Positions 12,406 through 24,200 of a stretch of DNA of 64,000 nucleotides are shown here, in pieces. The stretch comes from Axinella damicornis (Eukaryota > Porifera > Demospongiae > Axinellida > Axinellidae), in NCBI GenBank assembly GCA_963931865.1, contig OZ007514.1:6860646-6924645 (forward strand), given 5' to 3'. The position numbers and the translations under genes are program-made. The notes beneath the pieces were generated by a model that had not been told where the DNA came from, ran no database searches, and saw nothing but the letters and a program-made list of their open reading frames with translations. Numbering within the stretch: the first letter of the stretch is position 1; each line of letters starts with the position of its first letter.

Positions 12406-13805
12406 GAAGATGGCGGTTTTCAAGATGACGTGATGAGTGCTATGCTTGATTGATGGTGACGGCAAACAGAAGATTGGAAGTCTACCGTCAAACAATGTGT
12501 TTCCAACTGTTAAGATCCCACTATCCACCTCTCCAATTGTTCGCTTGCTGTCTCTTAGCAAAATAGCCCTCAACCACAACTTGATCAGCTCTCTACTAGT
12601 TATTAGACAGTGGTGTTGTGGCACTGCATCACAAAACCTTGACAAAGGTGTATGCAGGTTGCCTAATAATTATTGTTGTCTGGCTTATGTGACTCCGTGG
12701 TGCTGCTTTAGTCTATCCAGCTACGTAGACCAACTTAACTTGCTCAGGAAGTTGACCCTGCCCACAACTTCCTAATCGAAAGAAATTGGTCCAGCTTGAT
12801 ACGCTGGAATTCCACTCACTACATGCTAGAAAGGCTCCTTGAGCAGAGGACGAGCTGTTACTACCACCCTGCCTGAAACAAACTGTTCTGTTCAACTTAC
12901 CATGCACCAGTGGACTCTGCTTGGCCATTTGGTTGCATTACTGCATCCTTTCAAGGAATTTTCACGTGAATTTGAGCGCCACGATGCATGTCTGAGCCTA
13001 GTTATTCCAGTTATTCGACTCCTCTGCCAGTAAACCACTTACAGATAGAGAAAATGAAGTTAGTAGGAAGGTTTGCAAACAGCTTGATGATTCTCTCCAG
13101 CGGCGGCTTCTTGGTGTGGAAACTTGGGAACTGCACAGTATGGCAACCCTGCTTGACCCTAGGTTTAAATCCAAGGGATTTTCCACTGCATTGTTTGCAG
13201 AGACAGCCAAGTCTCTTGTTCTAGACAAAGAGAAAGAGATGACTGAGACACCTGAAACTCAGTCTGAGGGTTCTGAGGGAGTAGTACTACTAAGAAACCC
13301 AGAAAGGATTCATCTCTGTGGGAAGACTTTGAGAGCGAATCAGATTCCCCTCTTTCAACTTCCAATGCAGAAAGAGAGATTGAGCAGTACTTACCCCTTC
13401 CACGTCTACCACTCTGAAGATCCCCGAAAGTTTTGGTTAGCACATGAAACTCACTCTCCTTGCCTGTCTCCTCTTGCCAGAAAACTTGTGGCCATTCCTC
13501 CTACATCTGAGTGTGTATTTAGTGCTGCTGGCAATATTGTCACACCAACCCGCTGCTCGCTTGACCCAGAGAAAGTTGGAATGTTGATCTTTACAAACAA
13601 AAACAAGCAAGTCATGAGACTTCGTTTTGACTCTTCTTAGTTAATTGAAAATTTAATGTACACATTTTTCTTTTGGCACTGCTAGATACATGTATGTTAT
13701 CGGATATCGGTTTTATCGGCCATAAATATAGTATCGGTACAGCCTATCGAGAGGATAAATATCGGTATCGGTATCGGAGGAATATTTTAGTATTGGTGCA
13801 ACCTT
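12406..13805 (+). pseudogene. hAT-family transposase relic (ZBED-like C-terminal part)
   Basis: The clearest piece is 13116-13640, which ends with the hAT dimerisation signature: a Trp-containing start (KFWLAHETHSP), LARKLVAIPPTSECVFSAAG, then a Leu-Asp-Pro-Glu segment and LIFTNKNK. Upstream fragments in shifted frames (RWNSTHYMLERLLEQ near 12800; MATLLDPRFKSKGFS near 13138) also match hAT transposases, so at least two frameshifts or stops break the gene. The N-terminal BED finger and the left terminus are not seen. The downstream TATCGGTATCGG-rich sequence up to about 13805 looks like a hAT-type subterminal region. It probably marks the boundary where SR copy B was truncated. Confidence 0.8.
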
Positions 13806-13865
13806 AACATTGAATTCCACAGCCGTCGAGGCCTAGTTCTTGATAATCTCTTGAAAGAAACTCAG

Positions 13866-13905
13866 AATTCGGCCTTTCATCCACTCAAAAGGGTCCAGGT
13901 GAGTA

Positions 13906-13943
<38 letters not shown>

Positions 13944-14107
13944 TTGATAAATAGGAACCTGCTTGACCAAGCAAAGCCACAGCTCCCTGGTTAACCCACC
14001 CGTGTCACTCCCAACTTCACCAATGAACCACATCAAAAGCATTCAAGCAGGTTCCTATTTATCAATGCGGGATACTCACCTGATCCCTTTTGAGTGGATG
14101 AAAGGCC
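13866..14107. repeat. foldback repeat enclosing a C36 run
   Basis: The left arm (13866-13965) contains CCTTTCATCCACTCAAAAGG, then GTGAGTATC, a 36-base C run at 13907-13942, and TTGATAAATAGGAACCTGCTTG. The right arm (14043-14107) carries the reverse complement of these blocks in reverse order, but with the C run replaced by a short GCGGGA segment. The C tract therefore expanded on one arm after the inversion. Confidence 0.75.
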
Positions 14108-14600
14108 AACGAGTTCACCAATGAACCAAGTCCGTGAAATTAAATGCATTATCAATGTGATGTGTCTGTGTGAGGGCCAACCAAATATGCTTGTGTTGAG
14201 GCATGACTCAGACCGAGTTGCGGTAGGTGTATGCGTTTATGCTGTGTATTTTGACTTGCAGTTTACACTACAGTCTCCATTACTACTGCATTATAGGCTG
14301 GAGATTTCAGGCGAATTGGTATGCTCACTGGCCATGGCATGTCACTGATCCAGGGAGAGCCTGGTTAGCCCATCTTTGCACCTTCGGTGTACGATGACAT
14401 TTGAAGCCAGGTTGTTTGCAGCATTGTGCCAATGATTGATGAGATCCCTGACCCCGAATTGAAAACTGCCTTCCGGCTACCAGTAGAACGGTTGCCCCTC
14501 GGAATGGGTATACCTTATTATACCAGTAATTGTGCACTTACTATTCTGCTATTCTTTCCATTTACATTAGCTTAGTGAAGCAAAGAGGATGGGGATATCC
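14108..14600. other. unassigned DNA
   Basis: Nothing convincing is seen. Short open frames occur on both strands without recognisable motifs, and there is no strong repeat structure. Confidence 0.4.
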
Positions 14601-14611
14601 GCAGAATTACA

Positions 14612-15550
14612 ATGAAAGCCTGCGATTTTTTCCTGCGACCAGCTGACAACGCTGTTCTGCGTCCAGATTCATGCCAGACTGAAGGAATCCTCCTCCTCCT
14701 CCCAAAGTACAGAACCCAACAAGTCGAACCCCTCATTTGCTCTTCCCATCTCAGTCATGTCCGGATCTCAAAGACAGCTCACCCTCATCTCGGTCCACTT
14801 CTCCCACATCTCCAGCTGTACTGTCATCTACATCCCAATTCTCATAATCAGTGGTTTACCAAGCAACGAAGCCAGCGATCTCCCAAGCCCAGCGATCATC
14901 ACACATCTTCACCCTCGAATCGAAAACGTTCACCAGCCAGCTCCGGAGATTCGTTACCTGCGTAGAATCGATTGCAACGATAATATTGATCGCATAAAGC
15001 AATCCCTCACCGAGGCTAAGATCCGCATTGATGATTGTTTCATCGAACAGACTGTACCGAAGGAGCACTTCAAGGGTCAGTTCAAATTTGTGCGAATCAT
15101 ACTCCTCAACCAGAAGCGTGCCGCCTCTGCACTCAAATCCGATCCCACCCTAACATGGAAGCTTGCCCGAAAGCAACCGACGATCTCAAAAAGTCCGAAG
15201 ACTGCTCCCATTACTCCTCATGCGGCCCGTGAGACCAACCTTGCAAATTCTACTAGATAGATCCGCCTTGGTATCATGCAACAGGCCCATATATACATAT
15301 ATAAAATATATATATATTCATGTATATACTTCTCTCCCGCACTCCCCAATTCCTGTCTGCATGCCCGTCTTCTTATGTTTCCTGTATTCTATATGGACTG
15401 AAATTCCTCTATATATCTAAGTCTTCGTTTACTGTACTGTGCCGTTTCCGTTATCGTTGTTGGTGTGTTTTTGTAAAATGTCTCATAAGCTCTCATGAGC
15501 TGGCTGCTCCTTGCAGGTGACAAAAAAAGTTTGATTGATTGATTGATTGC
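14612..15550 (+). mobile_element. non-LTR retrotransposon-like remnant with TGAT-repeat tail
   Basis: A plus-strand frame at 14757-15260 (about 167 codons; EIRYLRRIDCNDNIDRIKQS near the middle) resembles no family I can name. It is followed by a 3' segment with GAGCTGGCTGCTCCTTGCAG and a terminal TTGATTGATTGATTGATTG at 15530-15549. LINE elements of CR1-like type often end in such short tandem repeats. A related tail (GGCTGGTTGCTTTTATGCAA, then TGAT repeats) occurs at 49150-49277. The LINE call rests on the tail; no reverse transcriptase is present. Confidence 0.45.
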
Positions 15551-15671
15551 GTACTTTAGTCACCATTGATCACAATCATGCACATTGGTCACATACTACT
15601 GGGTGTGGCTTGTATTACACGTTATTTAACACACGTTTGCTAATACATGTAGGTGCTTGTTTGCTTACACA

Positions 15672-16329
15672 TTAATGTGACCGGATTTGCGAAAACCCGA
15701 CACTTCCCGGATTTTGAAAAAATTGAGTTAACACCGGAAATGGTAACCAGTACCTTTCATCTTGCCGTAGAGCAAATTTCAAAGCGATCGGTCATCCAGT
15801 TGCCGAGATACAGCTCGAAACGCGCACGTAATACAGAAAACTGCTTTCCGTGTAAATGCAATTATTGACGTTGCTATGGTATGTGATTATTTTCCGTATA
15901 CTATCCGTGTTACGTGTCGTCCATTGTTAAGTAGCTGGACGCGTTTAGTTCGTGCTTTAGCTAGCTAGTCGTGTTTTTCGCGACTCATCCGGTAGATAGC
16001 TAGGTCAGACTGAGTGAAAATGGAGAGAATAAACCGGAGGACAGCGTGAAATGACACCGTTCGTGGTAAGTAGTTCGTTCTGTGTGCATAGCAACGCCTT
16101 CCGTATACTAATTTATGCACGACGATATAGCTTGAGTTCGGGCTTATAACGCCGGAATGGAAGTAGATCCAGGCTTTATACTCCGATATCTTGTAGTCCA
16201 TGGGTCTGCTGACCCGTTGCTGTAATAACCGCGTTTTCGCCGAAATGTTGCTGTGTGACTATAATTGGCTCTAACACAAAATCAATAAATCCGGGAAGTG
16301 TCGGGTTTTCCCAAATCCGGTCACATTAA
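15672..16329. mobile_element. TTAA-flanked non-autonomous DNA transposon
   Basis: Directly inside TTAA at 15672-15675 and 16326-16329 are long inverted termini. The left starts TGTGACCGGATTTGCGAAAA and the right, reversed, starts TGTGACCGGATTTGGGAAAA. Both continue with CCCGACACTTCCCGGATTT. The TTAA target duplication fits piggyBac or another TTAA-specific family. The interior, about 650 bp, has no transposase. Confidence 0.8.
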
Positions 16330-16441
16330 TTTTGTTAACCAGAGTTTACAGCACTGTCACAGTACATGTACTAGAGGTGCACTATGCAATACCGTAGTCG
16401 CACGTTATTAGGCGCAGCCCACTTATAGGCACATATTCAAC

Positions 16442-17440
16442 GAGGGGCAACCGCACTGCTGGTAGCCGTTGCAACCCTGGTTGTGACTCGCAGTAGCGCA
16501 AGCTAAGCATACAGTTCGTTGCACATACCACGTGGCAACCACGCTGAGCTGATCGCTAGCAATGGCGGCCAAAGGGAAGACAAGAATTATCATAGCGCTC
16601 AAAACTTTTCCAGCACGGTGAGTTTCAGAAATTATAAGTGTCAGACTGTCAGTGAACGACAGAATTCACGGGTGTGTGGTCAGAATCTTTGTTGGCCCTT
16701 CGTAAGAGTTGTACTGGCAAGGAAAGTCGAAGAGAGTGTTCCAGCAATGGCGGTTGATGGCACAACAAAAGTGCTTGTATCTCCAGCACCAAGGTGAGTT
16801 TCAGCACAAAAATGGTATGCTTTGGTCACTGCATGATAGCGATCACGACAGTGTAGTCAGAATCTTTGTAGGGGCTTCAAGCAGCCAAACAATTATTTAT
16901 TTACATTACATTATGCGGCACAATTTTTCCCCTACAGGAGTGTGAGGGGCAACCGCACTCCTGGTAGCCATTGCAACCTCGGTTGTGACTCGCCGTAGCA
17001 CAAGCTAATTATTGCAGTTCGTTCCAATGAATGCACATACCACGTGGCCACCAAGTCAGTTGATCGCTAGCAATGGCAGCCAAAGGGAAGACAAGAAATT
17101 ATTACAGTGCCCACAACTTTGCCAGCACGGTGAGTTTGGGCATGTAAGCGGCAGTGAGCAACAGCGTTCACGGGTGTGTTGTCAATCTTTGTGGGCCCTT
17201 CGTCAGAGTTTTACTGGCAAGGAAAGTCGAAGAGAGCGCTCAAGCAATGGCAACCGACGGCACGACAAAAGAGGTTGTATCTCCACCACCAAGGTGAGTT
17301 TCAACACCATAATTGTATGCTTGGGTCACTGTATGATAGCGATCACAGCGGTGCAGTCAGAATCATTGTAGGGCCTTAATAAGTAGCCAAACAGTTATTT
17401 AATTAGATTACGCGGCACAATTTTCCCTACCAAGAGTGTA
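16442..17440. repeat. tandem duplication of a 502-bp unit
   Basis: Unit 1 begins GAGGGGCAACCGCACTGCTG at 16442 and unit 2 begins GAGGGGCAACCGCACTCCTG at 16944. They stay alignable throughout (GATCGCTAGCAATGGC, TTTACTGGCAAGGAAAGTCG, CACTGTATGATAGCGATCAC in the second), with scattered substitutions. Each contains CAGCACGGTGAGTTT and ACCAAGGTGAGTTTCA, which look like exon-donor junctions, so it may be a repeated relic of a spliced gene. Diverged relatives lie near 7250-7500 (inverted) and 53750-53890. Confidence 0.75.
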
Positions 17441-17899
17441 ATGTTAGGTGCAGGTTCAATTCTCGTCCCAGCTACCCACTGATAAGCTCCAAAGTCTTCT
17501 TCCAAATTGATATTTGATCCTACGGAGTGAAAAAAGCTATAGTTCGAATTGAAGCACACTTCCTATTTGAGGAATGTCAATGTATAGGCGCATATTTGCT
17601 TCCTGTGGAATTATAGGCGCATGCCTATCCGAACGCATGTGAGCCAAAAATAGTCACGGGACAACGACAGAAAGTTTCCAAATTTTATTCTCTTTTGCGT
17701 AGCTGTTTCACACTCCTTCCCTTCCTTTCGCTCTTTACGTCATTATGCATAATTCAGGTTTTCATTCAGCCATACTCAACAGTTGATTACACATACCTTG
17801 GAGCTAGATCTCTGCTGCACAGTGTGGAGGGTGAAGATGGCATGTGAGCGTGAGGACGGCGGCATTCATGTTGGTGCTACCCACATTGCGGGAGAGAGT

Positions 17900-18060
17900 T
17901 CTACTCTTGAGACAGGCCAGCGTCTGGGAGGGGGAGGGGAGACGGGGGAAAAGGGAAAACGAGTAGGTGGAGAGGAGACAGGGGAAAGGTGGAGGGAGGA
18001 CAGAATGAGGAAGAGGACGGGGGGGGGGGGGGGGGGGGGGGGGGGAGAGAGAATGTAGAG
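17900..18060 (+). repeat. purine-rich tract with a G27 run
   Basis: The plus strand is almost pure A/G from about 17927 to 18070 and includes 27 consecutive G at 18019-18045. It is low complexity, with no coding signal. Confidence 0.8.
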
Positions 18061-18172
18061 AGGATGGGAGGAGGTAAATACATGCATCAGGTGTTCATGG
18101 TACTGCAGTAGTATGTTGCATAGACACGGGTTTATTGTGTAGAAATCGACGGGATGCGATTTTTTCATAAAC

Positions 18173-19234
18173 GTGATTATAAATTCTAATTTTCAATGCT
18201 CTCTAGCGGCAATTCTACAACAGCTAGAAACTAGGACAAAGAGCAGCAGCAAGATGGTCCCTTGTGCAAGTCTGAAGGATAACAATAGAACGAGCAGAGA
18301 GAGCACAGTAATTGATAATTATAAGATCATCAGTGAGGCCTGGGAACGATGCTTGACAGAGATGGTCATAGTGGTGTCAGTACATCTATACGGCTTTCTT
18401 GGGTCTACCATATACCGTATTTGGGGTTTGGCGGATTATGAACGCACCGCCAAATTAAATTCTGCCAATATTTTGTCATGACGTGCGTGTGGGCAGGGTG
18501 TGGGCGAGGGCCATAACTGTTGAACCCAGATTTTATCCACAGTGGTACACACAGGCGTGACAAAATCGCGAGAAGCATGCCATATGATGCAACACTGGGG
18601 GAGGCCTTGGAGCAAGGCTACATTTTGGAGGTTAATACTATAGGTAGCTTCGTTCCTAGGCCGCACAGAGTAGGGAAAGAACTTTTCAAGACGCTTGCCT
18701 GGCATGCACATGCATCAGAACACTTGCAACAAATTAATCCACATACAACCAATACAAACTTTCTGCACAAAGAAACGGGTTTTGTGTACCATGCACTCTC
18801 TGGGAATAGCTCACGAGACGGTGATGAAATGGGCGGTTCAAGTTACTGCACATTGCAATATCTAGCTATCCATCAGTATAGCTGTGCCTTCCTTGCAATC
18901 CTATTCATTCAGAGCTTTTCTTCGATCAAACCCCTCAAACCCCTTCTGGTTGTGGGCCAATAGCGATTTTTGCATTTCTCAATATCCCACAGGCATAGAC
19001 CAGGACAGGACGAGGTGTTGTAGAAACAAGCACATTACACCCAAGTGAAACTTGATGGGGCAAAAGACGTATATGAGAGGTTTGAAGAAATAGGCTTTGC
19101 CTGTACTCACCACCTGACAAAGCCATCTCTGAGGTTAGCAGGTCGAAACACTGATGGGGTTAATGTTTACTTGAGGCTCACTGACTGCAATAGACTCATG
19201 TCAATTCAATCTGATCACTGGTTTTCCCTTGGGG
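18173..19234. other. unassigned DNA with fragments of dispersed repeats
   Basis: No supported gene. Around 18413-18480 is a fragment related to the TACCGTAT-ended MITEs (see 36205-36743). The word ACGCTTGCCTGGCATGCACATG near 18690 is shared with the 5' flank of SR copy A (about 8970). A 147-codon open frame at 18520-18963 has no recognisable motif and overlaps these repeats. Confidence 0.5.
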
Positions 19235-19507
19235 TCATTTTGCCAATGCAGTGCAGTCCTTTCCAAGTTTCAATTAACCACATTACAACTGTGGTTGAAG
19301 CTTAGGACTTCAAATGTTGCTAAGATAACAAAGGGCAAAGTACATAGGCCACAAAGGGCTAGTTAGGCCAAGTACCAGGTGCAAATTGATGGGGTGCTGC
19401 ACCCCTAGTCCAATCAGCCCCATCCTAGGATCCCTGTCCCCGCTTCTTGGGGTACAATCCTAGGATGGAAACACCCTACGACACACACACACACATACAC
19501 ACACACC

Positions 19508-20026
19508 ATGGCCGTAGCAAGCAGTCCGGCCAGTCCGGTTATGGCCGGACCACTTTCTCACTCGAACAAGAAGGAAAAGTTCCTTCCATCAGTGCTTTAC
19601 AGCATGGCAGAAAAAAAGTCATCGAAGAAGAAGTCATTGAAGTGCATTGAAGTGCAGTACTGACTTTTCTCATGCTTTCACCAGTCCACGCGACTCGAAA
19701 CTCGATGTTCAGGGGCTAGAGACGAGACCAACACACGGAATGGAGACAGGACTAATGCGCGCCGCCTCACTCACGAGTTTGAGTGGCAGATGGCGATGGT
19801 GTACTAGACACACTGAGAGTGAGGTGGTTATGGAATTGAAATACAGATTAAGGTTAGAAGTGGCAGTGTAGTACAATTAAAGCACGAAGGTGCTATGAGA
19901 GCCAATCCAGACACATGTACATGTAGCTGAAAAAGCAACGGTGAAACAAAATTCGCATTAGATCGCCACTACGTGCCTCTATTTCGGCAGTGGCCGTACC
20001 ACTCAAAAATAGCTTTCTACGGGCCT
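19508..20026. mobile_element. small hAT-like element inside a CA repeat (X1 copy)
   Basis: The element lies between (CA)n tracts at about 19482-19507 and 20029-20051. Its left side starts CATGGCCGTAGCAAGC; its right end reads ATAGCTTTCTACGGGCCTG. The interior shares GGCAGTGGCCGTACCACTC with the typed hAT element at 6628-7186. Flanking CA on both sides fits insertion into a CA microsatellite. The X2 homologue is at 30029-30490. Confidence 0.5.
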
Positions 20027-20164
20027 GCACACACACACACACACACACACAAACAGGTACAACACCTATTCATCAATGACTCCTACAATGAGAAAATGTT
20101 GCTTCTCAGATACAAGTGAGCAAGTCTAGGGTCCCCCTACTTTCAGCAACAGTAGCGTGCACAT

Positions 20165-20300
20165 TCCTCTGATAAATTTCACCTTAAGGCAGCTTCTCTC
20201 TCTGCTCCTGGAACTGGTTGGCCTCGATGCTGGAGGGGTTTGCCGTTCCATGTCCTTGCTGGTGCTCCTGGGCTCACAGGTCATGGTGCCTGAGGGGATG
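20165..20300 (-). other. exon-like segment, duplicated in X2
   Basis: On the minus strand an AG acceptor precedes a short open stretch that includes NPSSIEANQFQEQREKLP and a stop, near 20260-20190. An overlapping frame also runs to a possible GT donor at about 20190. It is nearly identical at 30665-30785. It may be a last exon of an unknown gene or chance. I recognise no family. Confidence 0.2.
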
Positions 20301-20309
20301 AGTGAGTGA

Positions 20310-20313
<4 letters not shown>

Positions 20314-20387
<74 letters not shown>
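20314..20387 (+). repeat. (GT)37 microsatellite
   Basis: About 74 bases of uninterrupted GT follow a short GTGA run. The X2 copy (about 30804-30857) is shorter, so the tract changed length after duplication. Confidence 0.95.
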
Positions 20388-20388
<1 letters not shown>

Positions 20389-20805
20389 GGGGAAGAGACC
20401 AATTTAAAGAAAGAAGAGATGGAGATTGGCACGCAAATTCCGAATTCCGAGAATGCACAATGCAATCTTGAGATTGCGCAAATTCCTATAAAGCGGGGAA
20501 TTATGAACATAAAGTTAACGTAACCCATCACAGATGGCCCTGAGTGTGGGGTAAAGGAAAACCTGCGTTCTTTGCTACGGAAGAGCAGGACTGTGGACAC
20601 CCGGGATGCTGTAGGTCCAGGCAGCAAGCACAGGCTACCTGTACCACCTGTACACTAGCATAGCTGGACCACAGGAACTTTAGCACTGCACATCATCACA
20701 GTTAGATTCAACAGAATAATTTATGATGACTGCTCACTTCAGTTCCTCGATCTGTTAAAAGTAGCAGTGGATAGAGATTGCCCCCTCTCCTTATAGTCAC
20801 CACTG

Positions 20806-21052
20806 GACAGGGAGGGGGAAGGGGGGAGGGAGGGGGGAGGGGGAAGGGGGGAGGAGGGAGAAGGAGGGAGGGAGCACGGGAGGGGGGAGGGAGGAGGATG
20901 GAGGGGGAAGAGGGGAGTGCGGGGGAAGGGGGGAGGGAGGAGGAGGGAGGGAGGGAGAAGGACGAAGGGAGAGGGAGGGAGGGAGTGAGGAAGGGGGAGG
21001 GAAGAGGAGGGAGGAGGAGGGAGGGGGAGGGCGGGGAAGGGGGGAGGGAGGT
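20806..21052 (+). repeat. G/A-rich homopurine tract
   Basis: The plus strand is a nearly pure purine tract of GGGAGG, GGGGGAA and GGAGGA words for roughly 245 bases. It is absent from X2, so it was inserted or expanded after the duplication. Open frames across it are low-complexity artefacts. Confidence 0.9.
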
Positions 21053-22294
21053 GAACAGAATTCCATTACAAATGCAAGTTTACACTTGCTTTACGACATC
21101 CATGTAATATATGTTGGCCACTAAGCAATCCGGCTGTCAGTATGGGAGCCAACAAGAGGTCCATGTGTCTATTACTGCTGTTCTAGTGCCCTACAAAATG
21201 GTGGCGAGTATATTACGGAAATCAATTGACTGTTTTGTCTCGCAAAACATTCTGAAATCTGATTGGTACTGCCAACAAGGGCAGCAAGTAAGTTTGATAA
21301 GTTGCCAGGCTGCTACTATACTACAGGGCTAGCTTTACCCGGCACACAGGGTAATGATTGACAGTACTGTCCGTCAGTCAGTCAGTCAGTCAGTCATTCT
21401 AGAAGTGTAATTATTGAAAAGCTGCAACACGTCGTGCATATAAGAAATGGTAAAAAGGAAAAAGTGAAAGAACAAATGGGTTCTCATGTTTTCAAAAATA
21501 AGTCAGTTACTCGGAATTGATGTTGGCCTCTGCAGTCACTAAGTCAACCGGACATGGCCACGGGAGGAACGGGCGCCACGAATGCACTGGACGGCAGATC
21601 GGAGCAGGGCAAATGATGTTGTGCACCTCAGCCAGTTCATGCAGTCACTCCAGTCACTCGTACATGTATGACTTTCCAAGCCCCAGTCTACACATCTTTG
21701 TCGGATAGTACAAGCAGCTACGCTTGCATGCTTCAGCTGCTGCTCCCCAGTTGCGTCCACTCATGACACTGACACTAACTATAGACAGCTCCCAGTACGC
21801 ACAGAGGTTGGGCACTTCCACTACAAAGAAATTCATATTGGTGTTACACCCACCAGAATTAATCTCAGAGCATCTATTCTCAAAAATTTCCTGGGGGGGG
21901 GGGGCATTGACTCATACATCGCGCATGAGTGCACGTTTCGCCCACGTGAGTAATGAACCTATCACTCGCGAGTCGCTGCGTGTCACCCGTGCGTGTACTG
22001 ACAAGTTGCTCGTGAGCAGTGCTGTATGGTACAGAACAAAAGGTGATGTACATGTATCACCGTTCGCATACCATTGAACGGCTCTTCCCAACCAAAAACG
22101 GAACAGGAACTTTTCCATGTCTCCTAAGCTACATGTACATGTATTTAGTGCTACTCACGTGACCCTCAACGAATCAGACGCCTCAGAATCGATCACTTAA
22201 CGCACACTTTAGTGCGCATTATCTAGATAATGCACACTTTTCAAAGATCGAAGGCTGTCTCGGGTCAGTGAGTTGCACCAAGTACAAAATGTAG

Positions 22295-22468
22295 TTTAGA
22301 TACCAATTTGCAGTGCTTTAGTGCACTCGGGCAATCTAGTTAACGGTCTCGGGCGGATAATTAATGCACTCGCCTTCGGCTCGTGCATTATCTCGCCCTC
22401 GACTGTTAACTAGATTGCCCTTGTGCAGTAAAACCTGTAATGCACTGCAAAGTGATACCGTATCTAAA
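22295..22468. mobile_element. short foldback MITE (X1 copy)
   Basis: The arms start TTTAGATACC and end TATCTAAA. Inside, CGGGCAATCTAGTTAAC pairs with GTTAACTAGATTGCCC, and a small central hairpin reads CTCGCCTTCGGCTCG. An identical-class copy sits at 33516-33698. No open frame is present. Confidence 0.75.
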
Positions 22469-22732
22469 TATTACATAGATCACAAGTGATACATTTACCA
22501 GAGCACCCCCGGTTCTACAGAATCCCGCCGCTGTACAAAGTATCCATTCACAAACTCATTGTCTGCCCTACATAACACACCAGTGCTCATGTCAACACTA
22601 TGCATTCTAACAGTATGCGCTCACGGAACTGACCCACTTGTGGAATCACCCCCATTTAATCAAAGAAATAACAACCGTGGGTGGGGGGTGGGGGAGTAGC
22701 CTCGGTCCCAGGCCCTCATACCCAGACTTCAG

Positions 22733-24129
22733 GTGCCATTGGGCATACTTACCAAATCGGAACAAGTTGGGGACGACATGATAGACATCATGACCCATAT
22801 CCACAAATATGTTCCCAAAAAAGCCAACGGCACGTTCAGTCCCATTTTCTTTGGTGGTGACCAGCTAGCAAGGGAGCGAGCAGGTGGTGCACTGGATGCT
22901 CGGCTACAGGCGTATGACCCCCTCAGACGGCTTGAAGGTGTCATACCAAAGGTGGAAGATTGGCATGCTCTAGTATGCTTCTACCAGGTAATTGATATTG
23001 AGCAGCTCATATATTTATGGTAAATCTTTGAAGTTAGCATAATTACAGTCAATTCCCACCCCCTCCTCTACATCATTATCACCTTTTGTCCCCTTTGTAG
23101 GTCATATGGAATCACTTGTACAAAACCGCCTCATTCAGCGACAAGGGTACACTGAAACAGCTGGCCAACAATTGGCCGAACTAACGTTCCACAAGTTGTA
23201 AAAAAGGACTTCGCTGCTGCGAAAGACTTCCTCAGTGTCATTCTTGATGCCCATATAGTCGCTGCAGCGATGCACTTCTTTGGGATGAAGGATGTGAATG
23301 ACACACCAACAGAGAATACTTTTCCAGGCAACCTCAATGCTGCTACGGATGAAGAGAAGAAGAAGTACCTATCTGTGTGCACAAGAGCGTTCATCTCCAA
23401 ATTTGCTCTTCATCATGTTCAAAGCCTTGATGAGGATAGCACGACGGGTACTGATGGTGTTTATGACTATGCCTGTTCAGTCATAGGATTTGGCCTGCTA
23501 GCACGCAATTTTGGTGATGCCACTCATGAAGGTGATGGGGAGAGATTGATTCGCTGCTGGAAGTTCTTCATGCTCCACTTCGAAGCAGATGGACGTACCA
23601 AGTACGCTGTTGAAGCCTTCAATCTTCTTGCCCAAGTTAAGGCATCCCTCACCCCACAATGGCCCACAGGTTGGTGTGGAACCGCACGTGTAATCCCAAA
23701 GGAGGTGATGGAAAGAACATACAACTGGATTTACACAATGAACACTTAAATCGTGTGTTCAAAGATGATATAAACACGTTCCGTGCGAATATATCAGGGG
23801 TGAGTGTTTCCAGAAGCTCACAAGCTATTGGTCCGATGATGGACATACTGAAGACAGTTGATTCCGTGGTGCATGTGAAAACCCCAAGTGGACGGCAAAT
23901 TGGACCAAATATAGACCTAGACTTCGAGTCAATCCTAAAAGTACTTTTGGACGAAAACGTTTTTGTGACCAAGAAGGGCCGTAAGCACAAGCACTTCTCA
24001 CACTTCAAATCCGACCCATTTCTGTCATTGAAGAAGAAACTGAAACCTTACGCAAAATTTCACAAGTGGCTAGTCAAACGGAGGAAGGCAGCGAGTATTC
24101 AACACCAGATAGCAACCCGAGTGTTTTAA
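22733..24129 (+). pseudogene. DUF6589-type transposon-associated gene, broken
   Basis: The sequence starts at an AG acceptor (22731-22732) with PLGILTKSEQVGDDMIDIM and runs through GDQLARERAGGALDARLQAY, PLRRLEGVIPKVEDWHALV, an intron (22988-23100, GT..AG, phase 0), ILDAHIVAAAMHFFGMKD, GDGERLIRCWKFFMLHF, VEAFNLLAQV and DLHNEHLNRVFKDD. I recognise this order as the domain called DUF6589, seen in many copies in invertebrate genomes. The frame is broken at about 23180 (after LKQLANNW) and again at about 23660, so no full protein is made. The N-terminal part is missing: homology to X2 stops at 22725. It faces the RecQ gene tail-to-tail, about 120 bp apart. The biochemical role of the domain is unknown to me. 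Confidence 0.8.
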
Positions 24130-24200
24130 CTTTGTTGGAGTGTTTGTCAATGTATATTTAATGATAATTAGGCAAGTTGGGTATAATATTGTTAGGCAAT

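Larger units (their letters stand above)
19235..22725. repeat. segment X1, left copy of a long direct repeat
   Basis: The sequence from TCATTTTGCCAATG at 19235 to CCCTCATACCCAGAC at 22725 recurs, with insertions and deletions, from 26405 to 33957. Matching landmarks are the block before the CA repeats (19370-19480 versus 29575-29760), the CA-flanked element, the GT repeat, the block at 21215-21370 (versus 31035-31170) and a long, nearly identical block 21405-22725 (versus 32680-33955). The last 240 bases derive from SR intron 1. X1 ends exactly where the DUF6589 gene begins. Confidence 0.85.

Noticed and set aside
18520..18963. 147-codon plus-strand frame as a gene
   Set aside because: No motif, overlaps dispersed-repeat words shared with SR flanks, and lacks splice or polyadenylation support.
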